Assembly (NCBI RefSeq): GCF_016920785.2
Contig: NW_024609837.1
Coordinates: 23,617,565 to 23,681,564, forward strand
Direction: 5' to 3'
DNA from: Ixodes scapularis
Lineage: Eukaryota; Arthropoda; Arachnida; Ixodida; Ixodidae
Length of the DNA stretch: 64,000 bases
A program made the translations under genes and the position numbers. This document shows positions 9,970 through 20,572 of the stretch, one piece after another (positions within the stretch are counted from its first letter, which is position 1; each line of letters opens with the position of its first letter). Below the pieces are notes generated by a model that saw only the letters and a program-made list of their open reading frames with translations, was not told where the DNA came from and did not search any database.

Positions 9970-12900
9970 TCACTGGTCGTACCTTGGACAGTCCATTATT
10001 ATGTACTCGAGGTCTTCCACGGGGTGGCCACACGTGCAGCTCGGTGTTTCCACCTGTTGAATTCGGCAAAGAAATCTACCGCTGTACGCGACATTTAGTC
10101 CTAGGCGATGAATTAATGTTTCAATAGGTCTGCTCAAGTAACTATGAACTGGACACCGAAGGTCTCGGTCAATTAAAAGGAGTAGGCTCCGTACCGAGAT
10201 GCTCTTGAGCCACGTGTCAGGGGACATTCTGTTTCTCAGACAACGAATGTACCGCTTGCCATCGCTTTTTGGAAAAAATGTGAGCTGGACGTTGTTGATT
10301 GTATATGCATCCGTGGCCAGTTGGTCAGCTTGGGTGTTTCCTGAAACACCGCTATGTCCAGGAACCCATTGAAGGTGTACCTAATGTTCAAATCTTATTG
10401 CTTCCCCAAGTACACAAGAGACATATTTTCGTTGTGAGTGTTCAGGGTCTTAATGGATTGCAGTGCTGGCTTGGTGTCGGTACATATAACCCAGGAATTC
10501 GCTGTCAAGCTATTTTTGATGTACATTGCAGCCGCGAGTAAAGCATGCAATTCTGCGGTAGTTGAAGAAGTATGATCCGACAACCGAATGGATGACCAAA
10601 GGTTGAAATGGGGTACCACAAATGCTGATGTCGATCCTTCATCCTTGGTTCATCCGTCGGTGTACACGTGGATGTCATCGTCGTATTTTCTGTAGATGTA
10701 CAAGAGTCAATGTCCTTGCAACGTCTGTATTGACCGATGCTTTGGTTTCCATGCCTGGAATGTTCATATTGATGTCTAGTAATGATAGCGCCCATGGTGG
10801 CTTATGAATGTCCTGAACCCAGTGTGTTTGTTCACAGATTAACAGTGGCACGGAATTTAATGTTCAAAGAAAGTTTGTCCCTTTGCGAGAAAGAATTTCA
10901 CTAAAATGGGGCCGCGCAGAAAGTAAAAAAAAAATCCGACATACTTCCTGGATTTTTAGGATAGTTATTGGTGGTTGTATGGCTGCAGCGAGTACAAGCG
11001 CACTGGATGTTGCTGGCGGAAGACCTAAGCATACTCTTAGACTTTTTGCAAGTATATAAATAAGGCGAGCTTCTGATGTGTTGGAGAGCCCCTGTAACAC
11101 AGGTCTAGAATAGGCAATCGCTTGTCGCACTAGCGCCATGTGGAATGAAAGCATTGAATCTATTGAGGCTCCCCATTTTGCACCCGCGATGCATCGAAAA
11201 ACATTTATTACACTATTAATTCTCCCTTCCAGCATATCTATATGTTTGGACCAAGTCAGGGATTGATTTAGTAGGACACCGAGAAGTTTGTAAGATTGAA
11301 CTCGCTGAAATGAGTGTCCATTTACATTAAGTTAAAAACCAGGTAGCTTTTTTCTGGTAAATGGTTTAAATGCCGATTTCGTGGCAGATAGCTCAATTCC
11401 TCGTTCTCTTAAAAATATTGTTTGTCGTGTCTAAGGCTATCTGTAAATGATTCTTTAAAATATCTTAGGATGAGCTAGAGATCCAGATAAAAATATCGAC
11501 AGCAAATATAGATATTCGTAAAGGTGGCTGGAGTTTCGGCGGTAACTGCGCCATTACGACATTGAAAAGAGTAGGGCTCAACACGCTACCTTGGGGTACT
11601 CCATGATGCAGTTCATGATGCTTGCTGTCTCCATCATTTGCAAACTCTTGTATCCAGCGAAGCATGCGTCCATGTACACCAAGAAGCACAAGTCTTCAAG
11701 ACATGAGCGTGACTAACCGTATCAAATGCTCGGCAAATATCTAGGAACACTGCCACTGTAATATTTCCATTATCTCGTTCGTACTCTACACAGGTGGTGA
11801 GATCTAAGATGCCATCCATTGTTCATCTACGTGGACAAAATCTTGTAATTTTTTTCGGAAAACGCTTTACTAGTTTCCAACCACCACTGTAAGCGGTTAT
11901 GTAAGATCTTCTCATGCAGCTTTCCGACATAACTGGTTAAACTTAGAGGGCGGAAGGAATCCAGGCTCAGTGGTGATTTTTCAGGTTTTAAGAGCGGAAC
12001 TATTTTAGCTAGCTTCCACGATTCCGGCATTGTCTCTGTTCTTAAATCTTCATTGTATATTTCGAGAAGAGAGCTGATGGCATCGGGCGAGAAGAGAGCT
12101 GATGGCATCGGGGCCGAGATTTGCTAGTGCATCGTAAGTGATCTTATTTAAACCAGGAGCTGTAAACTTGCAGGTGTTGTGAAGCGCACAAAAAATTTCA
12201 CGTATGTTGATTTCGTGATCTAGCTCTGCATGCACTAGCTGCCTTTCGTTCTCGAATTTACGAGTAGCCTGCGTCTCGCAAGATTTGTACTGGGAAGTTG
12301 TTACCACATCGCTTTGTTGTGCTAACATAGCGTAAAATTCATCCGTGATTGTCACTTCCGATATGCCCCTCAGAAGAGCTAGCGCGCGGAGAGGTTGTTT
12401 TTGCATAACAGGCGTGCGAAGAGAACGAAGTATTTTCCATAGTATTGGAATCGGTGTAAAGGGGGTCAGATTACCGCTGAACTTCCTCCATCGGCGGACT
12501 GAAAGAATTTGTAGCTCTCGATGCATAAGCTTGTGAATATGTTGGGCGTGGTTATAGTCTTCAACATTTCCTGATCGTCTATATAGCGGCGTTCTGCTCT
12601 TCGTTTTTCTGCGCGTAGCGTTTCGTATTCACCATTAACACCAACGTGTCCGTTAGGCACAGGTACAAGACGCGTTGCTCATTCGTAACTAAGCAAAATC
12701 GAGTTTGCAAAATCATTGTCTCTTTCAAATCGGTATGTATTAAAGTATTTAAATGTCTGAACATCTGCCAGTTGGTTATCCGCGCTCTATGTTGCTGCCT
12801 ACGAGTATTAAGAAGAGGGTGTTGTACGAGAATGGGAAAATGGTCGCTACCTCGGGTTTCCCTGCCTGTCATCTATGCCATTTAAGGTGAGATGTCTGGA

Positions 12901-13465
12901 GAACATAGAGTCATGAGTCTAAACAGCTGCAGTAGGTAGGGCCACGAACAAAGGTCGGTGATCCGTCGTTGAGGATGCATATGTTATATTTGTCCACATA
13001 CTCGGCAATGACATTTCCACGTCGATCGCAATGGTCACTCCCCCACATTGTGTGGTGTCCATTAAAGTCTCCTCATATAATAAAAGGACCAGATACGTGA
13101 CGAAATATTTCAGAAAATCCAAATGAAGTTATTGGAGTTTGAGGTTCGATGTACACGCTCACAACTGTAACTAAAGACTTACCACACCGCACCTTGCAGG
13201 CGACGAACTCTGGTATATATACCAGAGTTCCAATCTTTTGACGAAGAGAATAGGTGCACTGATACCAGATCTTTCTGTACAGCTAGCATCGCTCGACTTT
13301 GACCATTTTGACGAGATGATTTGTACTGCACGTAGTTTGAGAGGCGAAAGTCGTCGACCACGTGAGCTTCGGTTAATCCAAGTATCCGTATAGTGATCTT
13401 TTTAAGAAATTGACAGAATCACCAGACTTTTGCCGTAATCCGTTGGCATTCCACTGACATATTCC
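9970..13465 (-). pseudogene. Pol pseudogene: endonuclease, reverse transcriptase, RNase H
   Basis: Minus-strand pieces in successive frames give the domain order of an I-type pol. ICQWNANGLR (13433-13462) is the endonuclease N-terminal motif, and GSDHFPILV near 12840-12850 is its SDH motif. LKPEKSPLSLDSFRPLSLTS (in 11827-12108) and VAVFLDICRAFDTVSH (in 11634-11819) are RT fingers and motif A. GVPQGSVLSPTLFNVV (in 11465-11689) is motif B. The catalytic FADD is changed to FAVD (ISIFAVDIFIW), so the enzyme would be dead even without the frameshifts. AELHALLAAAM and ICTDTKPALQSI (in 10395-10619) are RNase H motifs. CTCGHPVEDLEYIIMDC (in 9970-10227) is the C-terminal Cys/His motif. A short tandem duplication at about 12065-12110 adds another break. 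Confidence 0.88.
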
Positions 13466-13561
13466 AATATGGCTGTACAAATCAGGCATTGGGATACTTT
13501 TCATTATTCGACGTTCGCGAAGACTTGAGTAGTCTTTCCATAGCAAAACAGTGCTGTTACC

Positions 13562-15244
13562 TCAGGAAGATTGTTGGCTGTGGGCACGGTGCTGATAGCC
13601 CTTAATTAAAGCCGTAAAAAACTTGGGTACCAGCAAATGCGGGACGTCGCTCGATTCCCGTGTCTCAAAGTAACCCTCCCGATGATCGCGTCTGCGCATA
13701 TCACGCTTCTGTGTGCGGGGTGCTGGCACAAGGGATAGGTTTGGTGTTCGGTCTCCTTGAGGCGTTTGACCAATTGTCGAGTTTAGGTGAGATGGAGTCT
13801 TGAAGTTGATCTGGGCGTTTAGTTGGCGTTTTAACACGTCACAATACTGCGACCTTTGAGGTGGTTGAGATACTTGTGTCTGCTGTGATGATGTAGAGGG
13901 ACGAGGGCGAGGTGGAGGTGGGCGAGAAGGTGGTAGAGGAGGCAGCGGGGCGCGTGCGACCTCAAGATTCGGGGAAGGATAACGGTTATTTTGTATTTGT
14001 CCATTCAGGATTTCATGTTTTCTGGCTGCAGCTGCTGCCTTTTTGCGAGGACAGCCTGAAAACGAAGTACAGTGATTGCCTGCACACAGGCACGTAGCCA
14101 GGATTTTGTTTCGGGGGGGGGGGGGGGGGGGGGAAGGGGGGCCGCCCATAACAAAATGCTGTATGAGGGGGAGGGGGAGAGGAGGTCCCAGCAAAATGGA
14201 AGATTTCGGGGGGGGGGGGGGCCGGGCCGGGCCGGGCCCCATGGGCCTCCCCCCTGGCTACGTGCCCGCCTGCACAATTTGCACACTTTGGATTAGTTTT
14301 GTCCATGCAGTCCTTGTAGCTGTGTGGTCCAGCGCACACGTTGAATTTCTGTTGGACGCGACGGTGTCTTGCGAGGTGCCCATGTCGTTGGCATCGAAAG
14401 CACTGTACCGGGGTTTTAAAGTAATCCATCACAGGATGACTGGTGAGGCCCAACAGGACTCGTGCAGGCATTGGGTGATTCTGTGGAAAGTGAAGCAGGG
14501 CACCTTCCGTTGGTTGTTGCTCCATGCTGCCGTCTTCTTTCCTTGAATATGCAATTTGTCGTTGGACTGCGATGACACCAGCGTCCTTCAGGTAGTCTAG
14601 CAGTTCGTAGTCTGAGTATTGGACAAGAATGTTGTTGATCTTGCCAACATTGCGTGTGCATGACTCGGACACAGTCACTGTTACGTCGATTCCAACAAGA
14701 GATTTCATCATAAGAAGCCTGTTCGTTGAGTTCAGCGTCGCCGTGTTGATCGTGATTATGCCATCTTTCTTTATGCGTGGTGCTAGTAATTTTTCTTGTG
14801 ATACTGTCACGATTTCTTTTGCTATTCTGTTGGGGTTGATTTTCCAGAACGAGGTTCCTTGTTCTTTTGGCTTGATGATCACCGGGATTCCGGCGGGGTG
14901 ATTTTTTCGCACTATGATTTGAGTGAAGTCGTCTTTGTCTTCAGGAGTGCCGTCATGAAACGAGTATAGTTGGATGTCCTCTCCTCGTCCATTTGTTCCG
15001 AGGGAAGATTCACGCACTGTTTCTTCGATGGAACGTCGTCATTGATGTCCTTAGCCGTCAGTTGAGGTTCTTGTAGAGGTTGACGTGTTTCCGCTGCAGA
15101 AATGTGGCTCGTAGTCGCTACGGTATCCATTTGAGCGTCCGAGGTCAAGGTCTGGTGGATCGGGTCATTGAAGCGGGTCAACTCTGTCGCAAGTGGTCGC
15201 TTTTTAGGCGGCAGGGTTGTGCCCGGTAATAGCCCCGTAGGCAC
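13562..15244 (-). pseudogene. ORF1 (nucleic-acid-binding) pseudogene of the I-type element
   Basis: The frame starts MPTGLLPGTTLPPKKRPL at 15244, shifts frame near 15000 and continues as FTQIIVRKNHPAGIPVIIKP. It reaches a knuckle region: CFRCQRHGHLARHR (expected last Cys now Arg), then NVCAGPHSYKDC and KCANCAG. The third knuckle is split by the hAT MITE; its remainder, CAGNHCTSFSGC, resumes on the far side. The C-terminal part is proline-rich (PPLPPSRPPPPRPRPS). In this group ORF1 binds element RNA and chaperones reverse transcription. The protein is inactivated by a frameshift, a lost zinc ligand and the insertion. Confidence 0.82.
14087..14268. mobile_element. hAT-type MITE nested in the I-element ORF1
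   Basis: Terminal inverted repeats CAGGCACGTAGCCAGG (left) and CCTGGCTACGTGCCCG (right) differ at one position. They are flanked by the perfect 8-bp duplication CCTGCACA at 14079-14086 and 14269-14276. An 8-bp duplication with CAGG-type ends is the signature of hAT transposons. The 182-bp interior is almost only G-rich (runs at about 14115-14135 and 14210-14220) and non-coding. Confidence 0.92.
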
Positions 15245-15250
15245 CAGTTA

Positions 15251-16982
15251 CTAAAACAAATGTTGAGATAGCCAAATTGAGCAGAATAGCATAAAATTTC
15301 AAGCTTATACTAAGAGCGGCGGAAAATGGTACTGGCTATTCCAATCAAACATCGTATTGAAAAGAAACAGTTTTTGTTGCAGACACGACGAAACATTGTT
15401 CTGCCGCCACTACTCAAGAATGTCCCGAATTCGAAACATGTTTGCTTAACACATTTGTCCGCTTCCAACGTATGTCTGCCGACCGTCTTTTGTGCGATGT
15501 CTCGGCAGTGTGACCGCGGCTTTCATGTTCGCCAACACAATCATCGTAACCGCGCGCCCAAGCGCGGAGCGCTCACGCGCGGTGCTCGTGCGTCTAATTC
15601 GTATAAGTCGCTTTCGTTTGTCGTCACGTCCGGGTGATATCCCCCTTTTTCAAACATGCGTATATATAGGCTGGATGAGAACGTCGTGCACCTCTATACG
15701 CGCGATGCGCGTTTGTCGGCGACTGCGGCGACACTCCACGACTGTTCTATACACGTATTGCACCTGCACTTTATGCAGTTCGAATGCGAGAGCCAAACGC
15801 CGGCCTTCCGCGTTCTAAGGCGTTCGACGAGTGCTGTGGAGTCAGAGGCGGCTAGCGCAAGGTCTACCCACTAATCGGTCCAATCAGAGCTCGACGTTCT
15901 GACGTCGTCGCGCGCTCCCGCCTCCTCCTCTCCTTCACTTTCTCGGCGCGTAACATTTTTTATTTATTTTTTATTTTTAGTTTTGTCTTATGAAACTGTT
16001 TAGGAATTGCTATGAATATCTTAGGAGTATTTTTCGTCCACGTCCGTGAAGTCTTCCATTACCTTTAAGACCGATTGGCATAATTTTCGCATCTAATTGT
16101 CTATTTTCCGCGGACGGGGACTGCCGCGACCAACCAACGACTTTTTGTTGTAGCATTACTGCAGTTCGAAAGTTTCTCTCTCACTATTGACATGATACGT
16201 GCACGCCAACATGATAAGGTCCATGGTAACTGCATTTTTTTTTTATTCAGATGCTAATATATCGCCTTACATTCGTTGGGTGGACTATCTCCTGTGTGCA
16301 TAATTGAGGTAGGCATATAAAAGATGCGTGTTGCCTGCTTCGTTGGTTATAAACCGAGCCACGGACAAGAAAGTGCGTGACGTTCATTCATTAATTCTGT
16401 CGCTTAACAACAAAAAAAACAACTTTTTTAAGTGCATTTATTTACAGCAGCCGATTCACATCATCTGTTGGGCTGGTTGGCTACACATCTTTGTAAAATT
16501 ATCCTCCGTGACAGCCTCGTCGGTTGCGTATATAGACCCTCTTCAAGGGAGAGCGCTACATCGACCGGTTCGACTTTGTGGACAGTGTGGCCAGACTTTG
16601 ATACAAGCGTGTCTAGGTTTGGAGAAATGTTTTTATACAAAGGGTTATTTTAATTTTATGAACAGTTGCATTAAAAGCAATTAATTCTACTCACTGAAGA
16701 AGTTAATAACCTAATTTGTTTATACTGTATTAACTGAAAATAACGAATCGGTGGTGCCCTTAGTTCACCCTTAGCCATCACCACCCAATCCAATCGGAAG
16801 CCAACTAGTCAGCCTGTCGCACATGCGCGTAGCAGTTGAACCTGAATCGAACCTTTGTCGAACTTTTCACAAGAAGGTCGAAAAAGTCGAACCTGGTCAA
16901 ACTCGACCTCGACCGGATCGCGACACCCCTAGTTTGGACGCGTACTCTGAGCATGTATTGGTCACGAGAGCTATACGTCAGA
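15251..16982. other. Intergenic, nothing coding recognised
   Basis: No supported gene. A TATATATAGG sequence at 15661-15670 would be a good TATA box, but there is no recognisable gene downstream. T-rich stretch at 15955-15982. Confidence 0.5.
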
Positions 16983-16990
16983 GTTCGGTG
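16983..16990 (+). repeat. 8-bp target-site duplication, left copy
   Basis: GTTCGGTG; identical copy at 20420-20427 on the other side of the inverted-repeat element. Confidence 0.9.
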
Positions 16991-17020
16991 CAGGGTGTAA
17001 GATAGACAGGTGGGGAAACG
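16991..17020 (+). repeat. Left terminal inverted repeat
   Basis: Thirty bases, perfect reverse complement of 20390-20419, starting CAGGGTG right after the target duplication. Confidence 0.92.
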
Positions 17021-17056
17021 GCCCATAGAAGCCTACCACAGCGCCGTGACCGTATT

Positions 17057-20000
17057 GTGTACTCGTCTGCTTGCGGGTACCCCCGACTTGCGACAGATGG
17101 CGCTGCGGCGAGAAGAACTCTCATGGACTGTGTTGCAAGGGATGTGCGGGAGGTCGGAAAAGACAAGGATGTGCTCATCATGGGTGATTTTAACGGACAT
17201 ATGTATGAGCTTGATGGGTGGGAAGATGGCAACGGACGGCGGTTACAAAAGCTAGCGGAGGAGCTGCAGTTGGAAGTGGTGAACCTCCGGGAAATGTGCG
17301 AAGGACAATATACCTGGTGTGCTAGAGGCAGTAGAACTTGTATAGATTATTGCCTGGTGTCACAGGGCATTGGACGTTTTCTTGTGCAGGTGCATATAGA
17401 CGAGGATGGGGAGCACAGCGTTAGTAGCGACCACAATCGTCTAAAGCTGGTCTTCAGCAGGGCAATCTGGAAGAAGGAGAGGGAGATATCGCCAAGCTCC
17501 ATGCGGCCCTACCTTACCGAGGATGCTGCAGCAAAGGTGGCGGAACTTTTTGAGAAGAGCAAAGAAAGAATTAAGGCTGGAGGCTACATAGGATACGTCA
17601 ATGTGCTTAAGCGTCTTATCAAGCGGCATTCGAGAATGCGCCCCAACGGACGCAGAAGAAGGAAACGTTGGTGGGACACTGAAGTAAAGACAGCGATTCA
17701 AGCTAGGCAGGCCGCAAACAGGGAACATCGCCAGTCCCTTCGAATGGGGCATGAGCACATGGTCGCACAAAACTGGAAGCTCTATCAAACGCGGAAGCAA
17801 TACGCCAAACAGATCATCCAGGAAAAAATGAGGACGGCGGACCTACGTACTGTTCTTGACATTCGCTCCAGTGGAAAAGATGCTTCGAGGAAGTTTTGGA
17901 GCTACATGGGTACACTGGAGGGTCAAGACCAATCGACTCCCGTCCTCGATGAGTGCACAGGACAAGAAGTAGAAGACCTGGGTGCACACCTCACGACGTA
18001 CCTGAAAGAGATGTTTTCTCCCGAGTGCATGCCCACTGCCACAAAAGCCGAATGGACAGCCGAGTCCTCATCCGACGGCAGCCGGTGGGAAATCGGTGAA
18101 GTGAGTGTAGTGCGTGCACTAATCCACCTTAAGAAGAACACCTCCCAAGGCCTGGATGGTGTCCCGGCAACGGTACTCAAAGCCCTAGGAAAGGACGCCC
18201 GACAACACCTCGCGTCTATACTAAACGACATCCTTTGTGGCACAGCATCTATACCAGATGATTGGAGGCTCGGCAAGGTGGTCTTGATCCCGAAAAAAGG
18301 GAACGATCGCCAACATCTCCGCAGCTACAGGCCTCTGACGGTGACGAGCACAATATACAGAGTATTCGCATACATGCTCAAGGAGAGGATGGTTGCATGG
18401 GCAGAAGAGGCTGGGCACCTTACTGAGCTACAGGGAGGCTTTCGTCGAGGGCGCCGACTTGAGGACAATCTGTTCACAATAACTCAGTGCATCGAGGTAG
18501 CCAGAAAGGAGAAAAGACAATTACTGTGCTGCTTTCTGGATATTGCCAAAGCATATGACAGTGTCCCTCATTCACTGCTCATTCAGTGTTTGGAACAACT
18601 AGACCTGCCACAACAGTGTGTTTCTCTCGTCCAATATCTTTATGAGGGCAATAAGGTGAGGGCAGAAATGAAAGGGGTAGAATCCGAAGACGTGATAGTG
18701 ACTAGGGGACTTCGACAGGGGTGTCCACTCTCCCCGCTCCTCTACATGCTTTACGTGGCTGGGATGGAGGAGAGGCTAATTCAGTCAAGAGTGGGCTTCT
18801 CTTTAACCCACCTAGAGGACGGCGAGGAGGTGAACTGGGTGCTTCCAGGGCTCACGTTCGCCGACGACATCGTTTTAATGGCTGAGACAGCGGAAGATAT
18901 GCAGCGGCTATTGGATATATGCACTGCGGAGGCTGCTGTGCGACACCTAGGCTTCAACGCAAAACAATCTGCGCTTGTACAGTTCTCAGGGGTCGAAGAC
19001 ACGCTTTGCTGCACACTTAAGTTGGGTGACGAGGTTGTGCCACTTGAGGACTCGTACAAATACTTGGGTGTCATCCTTGCCAATACGCCGGAATACCTTC
19101 GAGATCATTACGCTCATCTTCGCCAGTCAGCAGGGCGAGGGGCCAACGTCCTCCGAAAAAGAAGTCTCTGGAGCTGCAATAGGTTCCTAGTTACACGGGA
19201 AGTGTGGAAGGCAGTAATGGTTCCAGGCTTGACTTTCGCGAATGCTGTAGTGTGCGTCCCTGGTGAATTACGAGAATTTCTGGAGCGACGACAACGAGCA
19301 GTGGGACGACAGGCTCTGGCCTGCCACGGAAATGTGGCTAACGAAGCCGTCCAGGGAGACCTAGGATGGTCTAGCTTCGAAGCCAGGGAAGCCACCAGCA
19401 AGATAAGTTATGATACACGACTCCGCCACATGGATCGAAACCGATGGGCCAAAAAACTTTTTGTATACACTCACATGACTGCGACAAGAACAAGGTGGCA
19501 GAAGCGCCTTTATCAACTCCAAAAAAAGTATGGCTTCTTTGCAGAACCCTTAGAGGTAGTGACGGGCGAGAGGTTGGAGTCGAAAGTGAGAAGCAGAGTA
19601 CGTGAGAGGGAAGTCTTCCAGTGGTTTGAAGCCGCTCAAGCGAAGCCAACGCTGCTTTTGTACAGTAAAAACAAGCAACTGATCGCGGCTGAAACCCTGC
19701 TCTATGACAACAGCTTAGGCAGCCGCCTTCTGTTCGAGGCGCGAGCGGGCGCTCTACGAACTCTGGTATACCGGGCGCGGTTTGACCCCAAGGTGGTTTC
19801 CACGATGTGCCGCGCGTGCAGAGAAGAACCTGAGACAGTTGAACACATAGTGCTCTACTGTGAGTGCCTGCTGCCAACCCCACTGGTAGATCGCCGGCTT
19901 CACTCAGAGGCGATGCTAGCATATGCACTGGGCTTTAAAACGACGGCTGACTCAAACAAACCCTACACGGGCGAAGCAGACGACCCTCCACAAGACAGGC

Positions 20001-20071
20001 ATGAGATTTCTACCATGCAGTGCGTGCGAAGGACGAAAGCGCGTCTGGAACACTGGTGGAAGAAAATTTAG
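17057..20071 (+). CDS. Non-LTR retrotransposon endonuclease/reverse transcriptase, N-terminally truncated, otherwise intact
   Basis: An open frame of 1004 codons without a stop; it is open from 17006, at the left inverted repeat, and its first ATG is codon 23 (17123). GDFNGH (residues 43-48) and SSDHNRL (from 123) are C-terminal motifs of the apurinic-type endonuclease; the N-terminal half of that domain is absent. The reverse transcriptase follows: SQGLDGVPATVLKAL, SYRPLTVTSTIYRVF, LDIAKAYDSVPH (motif A), RGLRQGCPLSPLLY (motif B), FADD at 601-604 with all catalytic aspartates kept, then YKYLGV. A C-X2-C-X8-H-X4-C motif (CRACREEPETVEHIVLYC, near residue 917) ends the protein; there is no RNase H. 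This is unlike the I-type element at 9.5-15 kb and closer to the RTE/CR1/L2 side, but I cannot fix the clade. The enzyme would nick target DNA and prime cDNA synthesis there; with the endonuclease cut it is probably not autonomous. Confidence 0.9.
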   Translation: MYSSACGYPRLATDGAAARRTLMDCVARDVREVGKDKDVLIMGDFNGHMYELDGWEDGNGRRLQKLAEELQLEVVNLREMCEGQYTWCARGSRTCIDYCLVSQGIGRFLVQVHIDEDGEHSVSSDHNRLKLVFSRAIWKKEREISPSSMRPYLTEDAAAKVAELFEKSKERIKAGGYIGYVNVLKRLIKRHSRMRPNGRRRRKRWWDTEVKTAIQARQAANREHRQSLRMGHEHMVAQNWKLYQTRKQYAKQIIQEKMRTADLRTVLDIRSSGKDASRKFWSYMGTLEGQDQSTPVLDECTGQEVEDLGAHLTTYLKEMFSPECMPTATKAEWTAESSSDGSRWEIGEVSVVRALIHLKKNTSQGLDGVPATVLKALGKDARQHLASILNDILCGTASIPDDWRLGKVVLIPKKGNDRQHLRSYRPLTVTSTIYRVFAYMLKERMVAWAEEAGHLTELQGGFRRGRRLEDNLFTITQCIEVARKEKRQLLCCFLDIAKAYDSVPHSLLIQCLEQLDLPQQCVSLVQYLYEGNKVRAEMKGVESEDVIVTRGLRQGCPLSPLLYMLYVAGMEERLIQSRVGFSLTHLEDGEEVNWVLPGLTFADDIVLMAETAEDMQRLLDICTAEAAVRHLGFNAKQSALVQFSGVEDTLCCTLKLGDEVVPLEDSYKYLGVILANTPEYLRDHYAHLRQSAGRGANVLRKRSLWSCNRFLVTREVWKAVMVPGLTFANAVVCVPGELREFLERRQRAVGRQALACHGNVANEAVQGDLGWSSFEAREATSKISYDTRLRHMDRNRWAKKLFVYTHMTATRTRWQKRLYQLQKKYGFFAEPLEVVTGERLESKVRSRVREREVFQWFEAAQAKPTLLLYSKNKQLIAAETLLYDNSLGSRLLFEARAGALRTLVYRARFDPKVVSTMCRACREEPETVEHIVLYCECLLPTPLVDRRLHSEAMLAYALGFKTTADSNKPYTGEADDPPQDRHEISTMQCVRRTKARLEHWWKKI

Positions 20072-20146
20072 AACAGATAGCTTATAGTTTTTTTTGGCTA
20101 GGGCACGAAGACTTTTCGAGCTCGCCCGGTATAAAGGGAAAAGCCG

Positions 20147-20166
20147 CATCATCATCATCATCATCA
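20147..20166 (+). repeat. (CAT)n tail of the LINE insertion
   Basis: About seven CAT units, 75 bases after the reverse transcriptase stop. Short microsatellite tails are usual at the 3' end of non-LTR elements and mark the probable LINE 3' boundary. Confidence 0.6.
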
Positions 20167-20389
20167 AATATCAAAATTGAATTTGCGTGGAACTTTATGG
20201 GAGAGTGCGCAAAATAAACCGAGAGCACGGCAGTATTTCATCATAAATCCACGAGAAGCCATCTCCGTCAGTTTAGCAGGTCGCCACCGGTCGCCCAACT
20301 GGAGTGAGAGTTCGCGGTGCTCCACATAGATGGCGCCACAGAAAAAGAGAAAACCGAGGGGGACACAATGCGGTCACTCATTTGGCTCT

Positions 20390-20419
20390 CGTTTCCCCAC
20401 CTGTCTATCTTACACCCTG
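20390..20419 (-). repeat. Right terminal inverted repeat
   Basis: Perfect complement of 16991-17020, ending CACCCTG, followed by the GTTCGGTG duplication. Confidence 0.92.
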
Positions 20420-20427
20420 GTTCGGTG
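20420..20427 (+). repeat. 8-bp target-site duplication, right copy
   Basis: GTTCGGTG, identical to 16983-16990. Confidence 0.9.
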
Positions 20428-20487
20428 TGAACCTGGCTCAGTTCGTAAGAATAACGAGTGCTGCGTCAGCGTTCGGTGAAAACTCGG

Positions 20488-20572
20488 ATCCAATCACACG
20501 CTTCGTGTCCATAGATGGATGAATGCTAACTGCTGTACGCTTCCTAACGGGCGGTAGCTCGCGCCACCTAGC
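20488..20572 (+). repeat. Dispersed repeat (copy 1 of 2 clear copies)
   Basis: Matches the reverse complement of 58282-58371; the shared core is AACGGGCGGTAGC followed by GCGCCACCTAGCCC, preceded by GATGGATGAATG. A fragment of the same core is at 39450-39475. No coding capacity seen. Confidence 0.75.

Larger units (their letters stand above)
9500..15250 (-). mobile_element. Degenerate I-type non-LTR retrotransposon
   Basis: Read on the minus strand, an ORF1 with CCHC-type knuckles (15244 down to about 13562) precedes a pol region with endonuclease, reverse transcriptase, RNase H and a C-terminal cysteine/histidine motif (about 13465 down to 9970). RNase H after reverse transcriptase is the hallmark of the I/R1/Loa group and is absent from CR1, RTE or Jockey types. 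An AATAAA-containing AT-rich 3' end lies near 9500-9530. Nearly full length, but split by many frameshifts and stops and by a MITE at 14087-14268. Outer ends are approximate; I could not find a target-site duplication. Confidence 0.85.
16991..20419. mobile_element. Inverted-repeat (hAT-like) transposon carrying a non-LTR reverse transcriptase frame
   Basis: The ends are perfect 30-bp inverted repeats (16991-17020, beginning CAGGGTGTAAGATAGACAGG, and its complement at 20390-20419). They are flanked by a perfect 8-bp duplication GTTCGGTG. Both features fit hAT-type cut-and-paste integration. There is no transposase frame inside. Instead, 17006-20071 is one open frame for a non-LTR-type endonuclease/reverse transcriptase, followed by a (CAT)n tail at 20147-20166 and about 220 bp of non-coding DNA before the right repeat. 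Simplest reading: a 5'-truncated LINE inserted into a non-autonomous hAT-type element. The alternative is that the composite moves as a unit. The left transposon remnant outside the LINE is only about 30-60 bp. Confidence 0.88.

Noticed and set aside
13562..14546. Proline- and glycine-rich frames over 14.1-14.3 kb
   Set aside because: They come from G-runs of the hAT MITE read on both strands, fused to real ORF1 sequence by chance.
15661..15690. TATATATAGG as promoter of a host gene
   Set aside because: No exon, ORF or splice pattern downstream that I can support.
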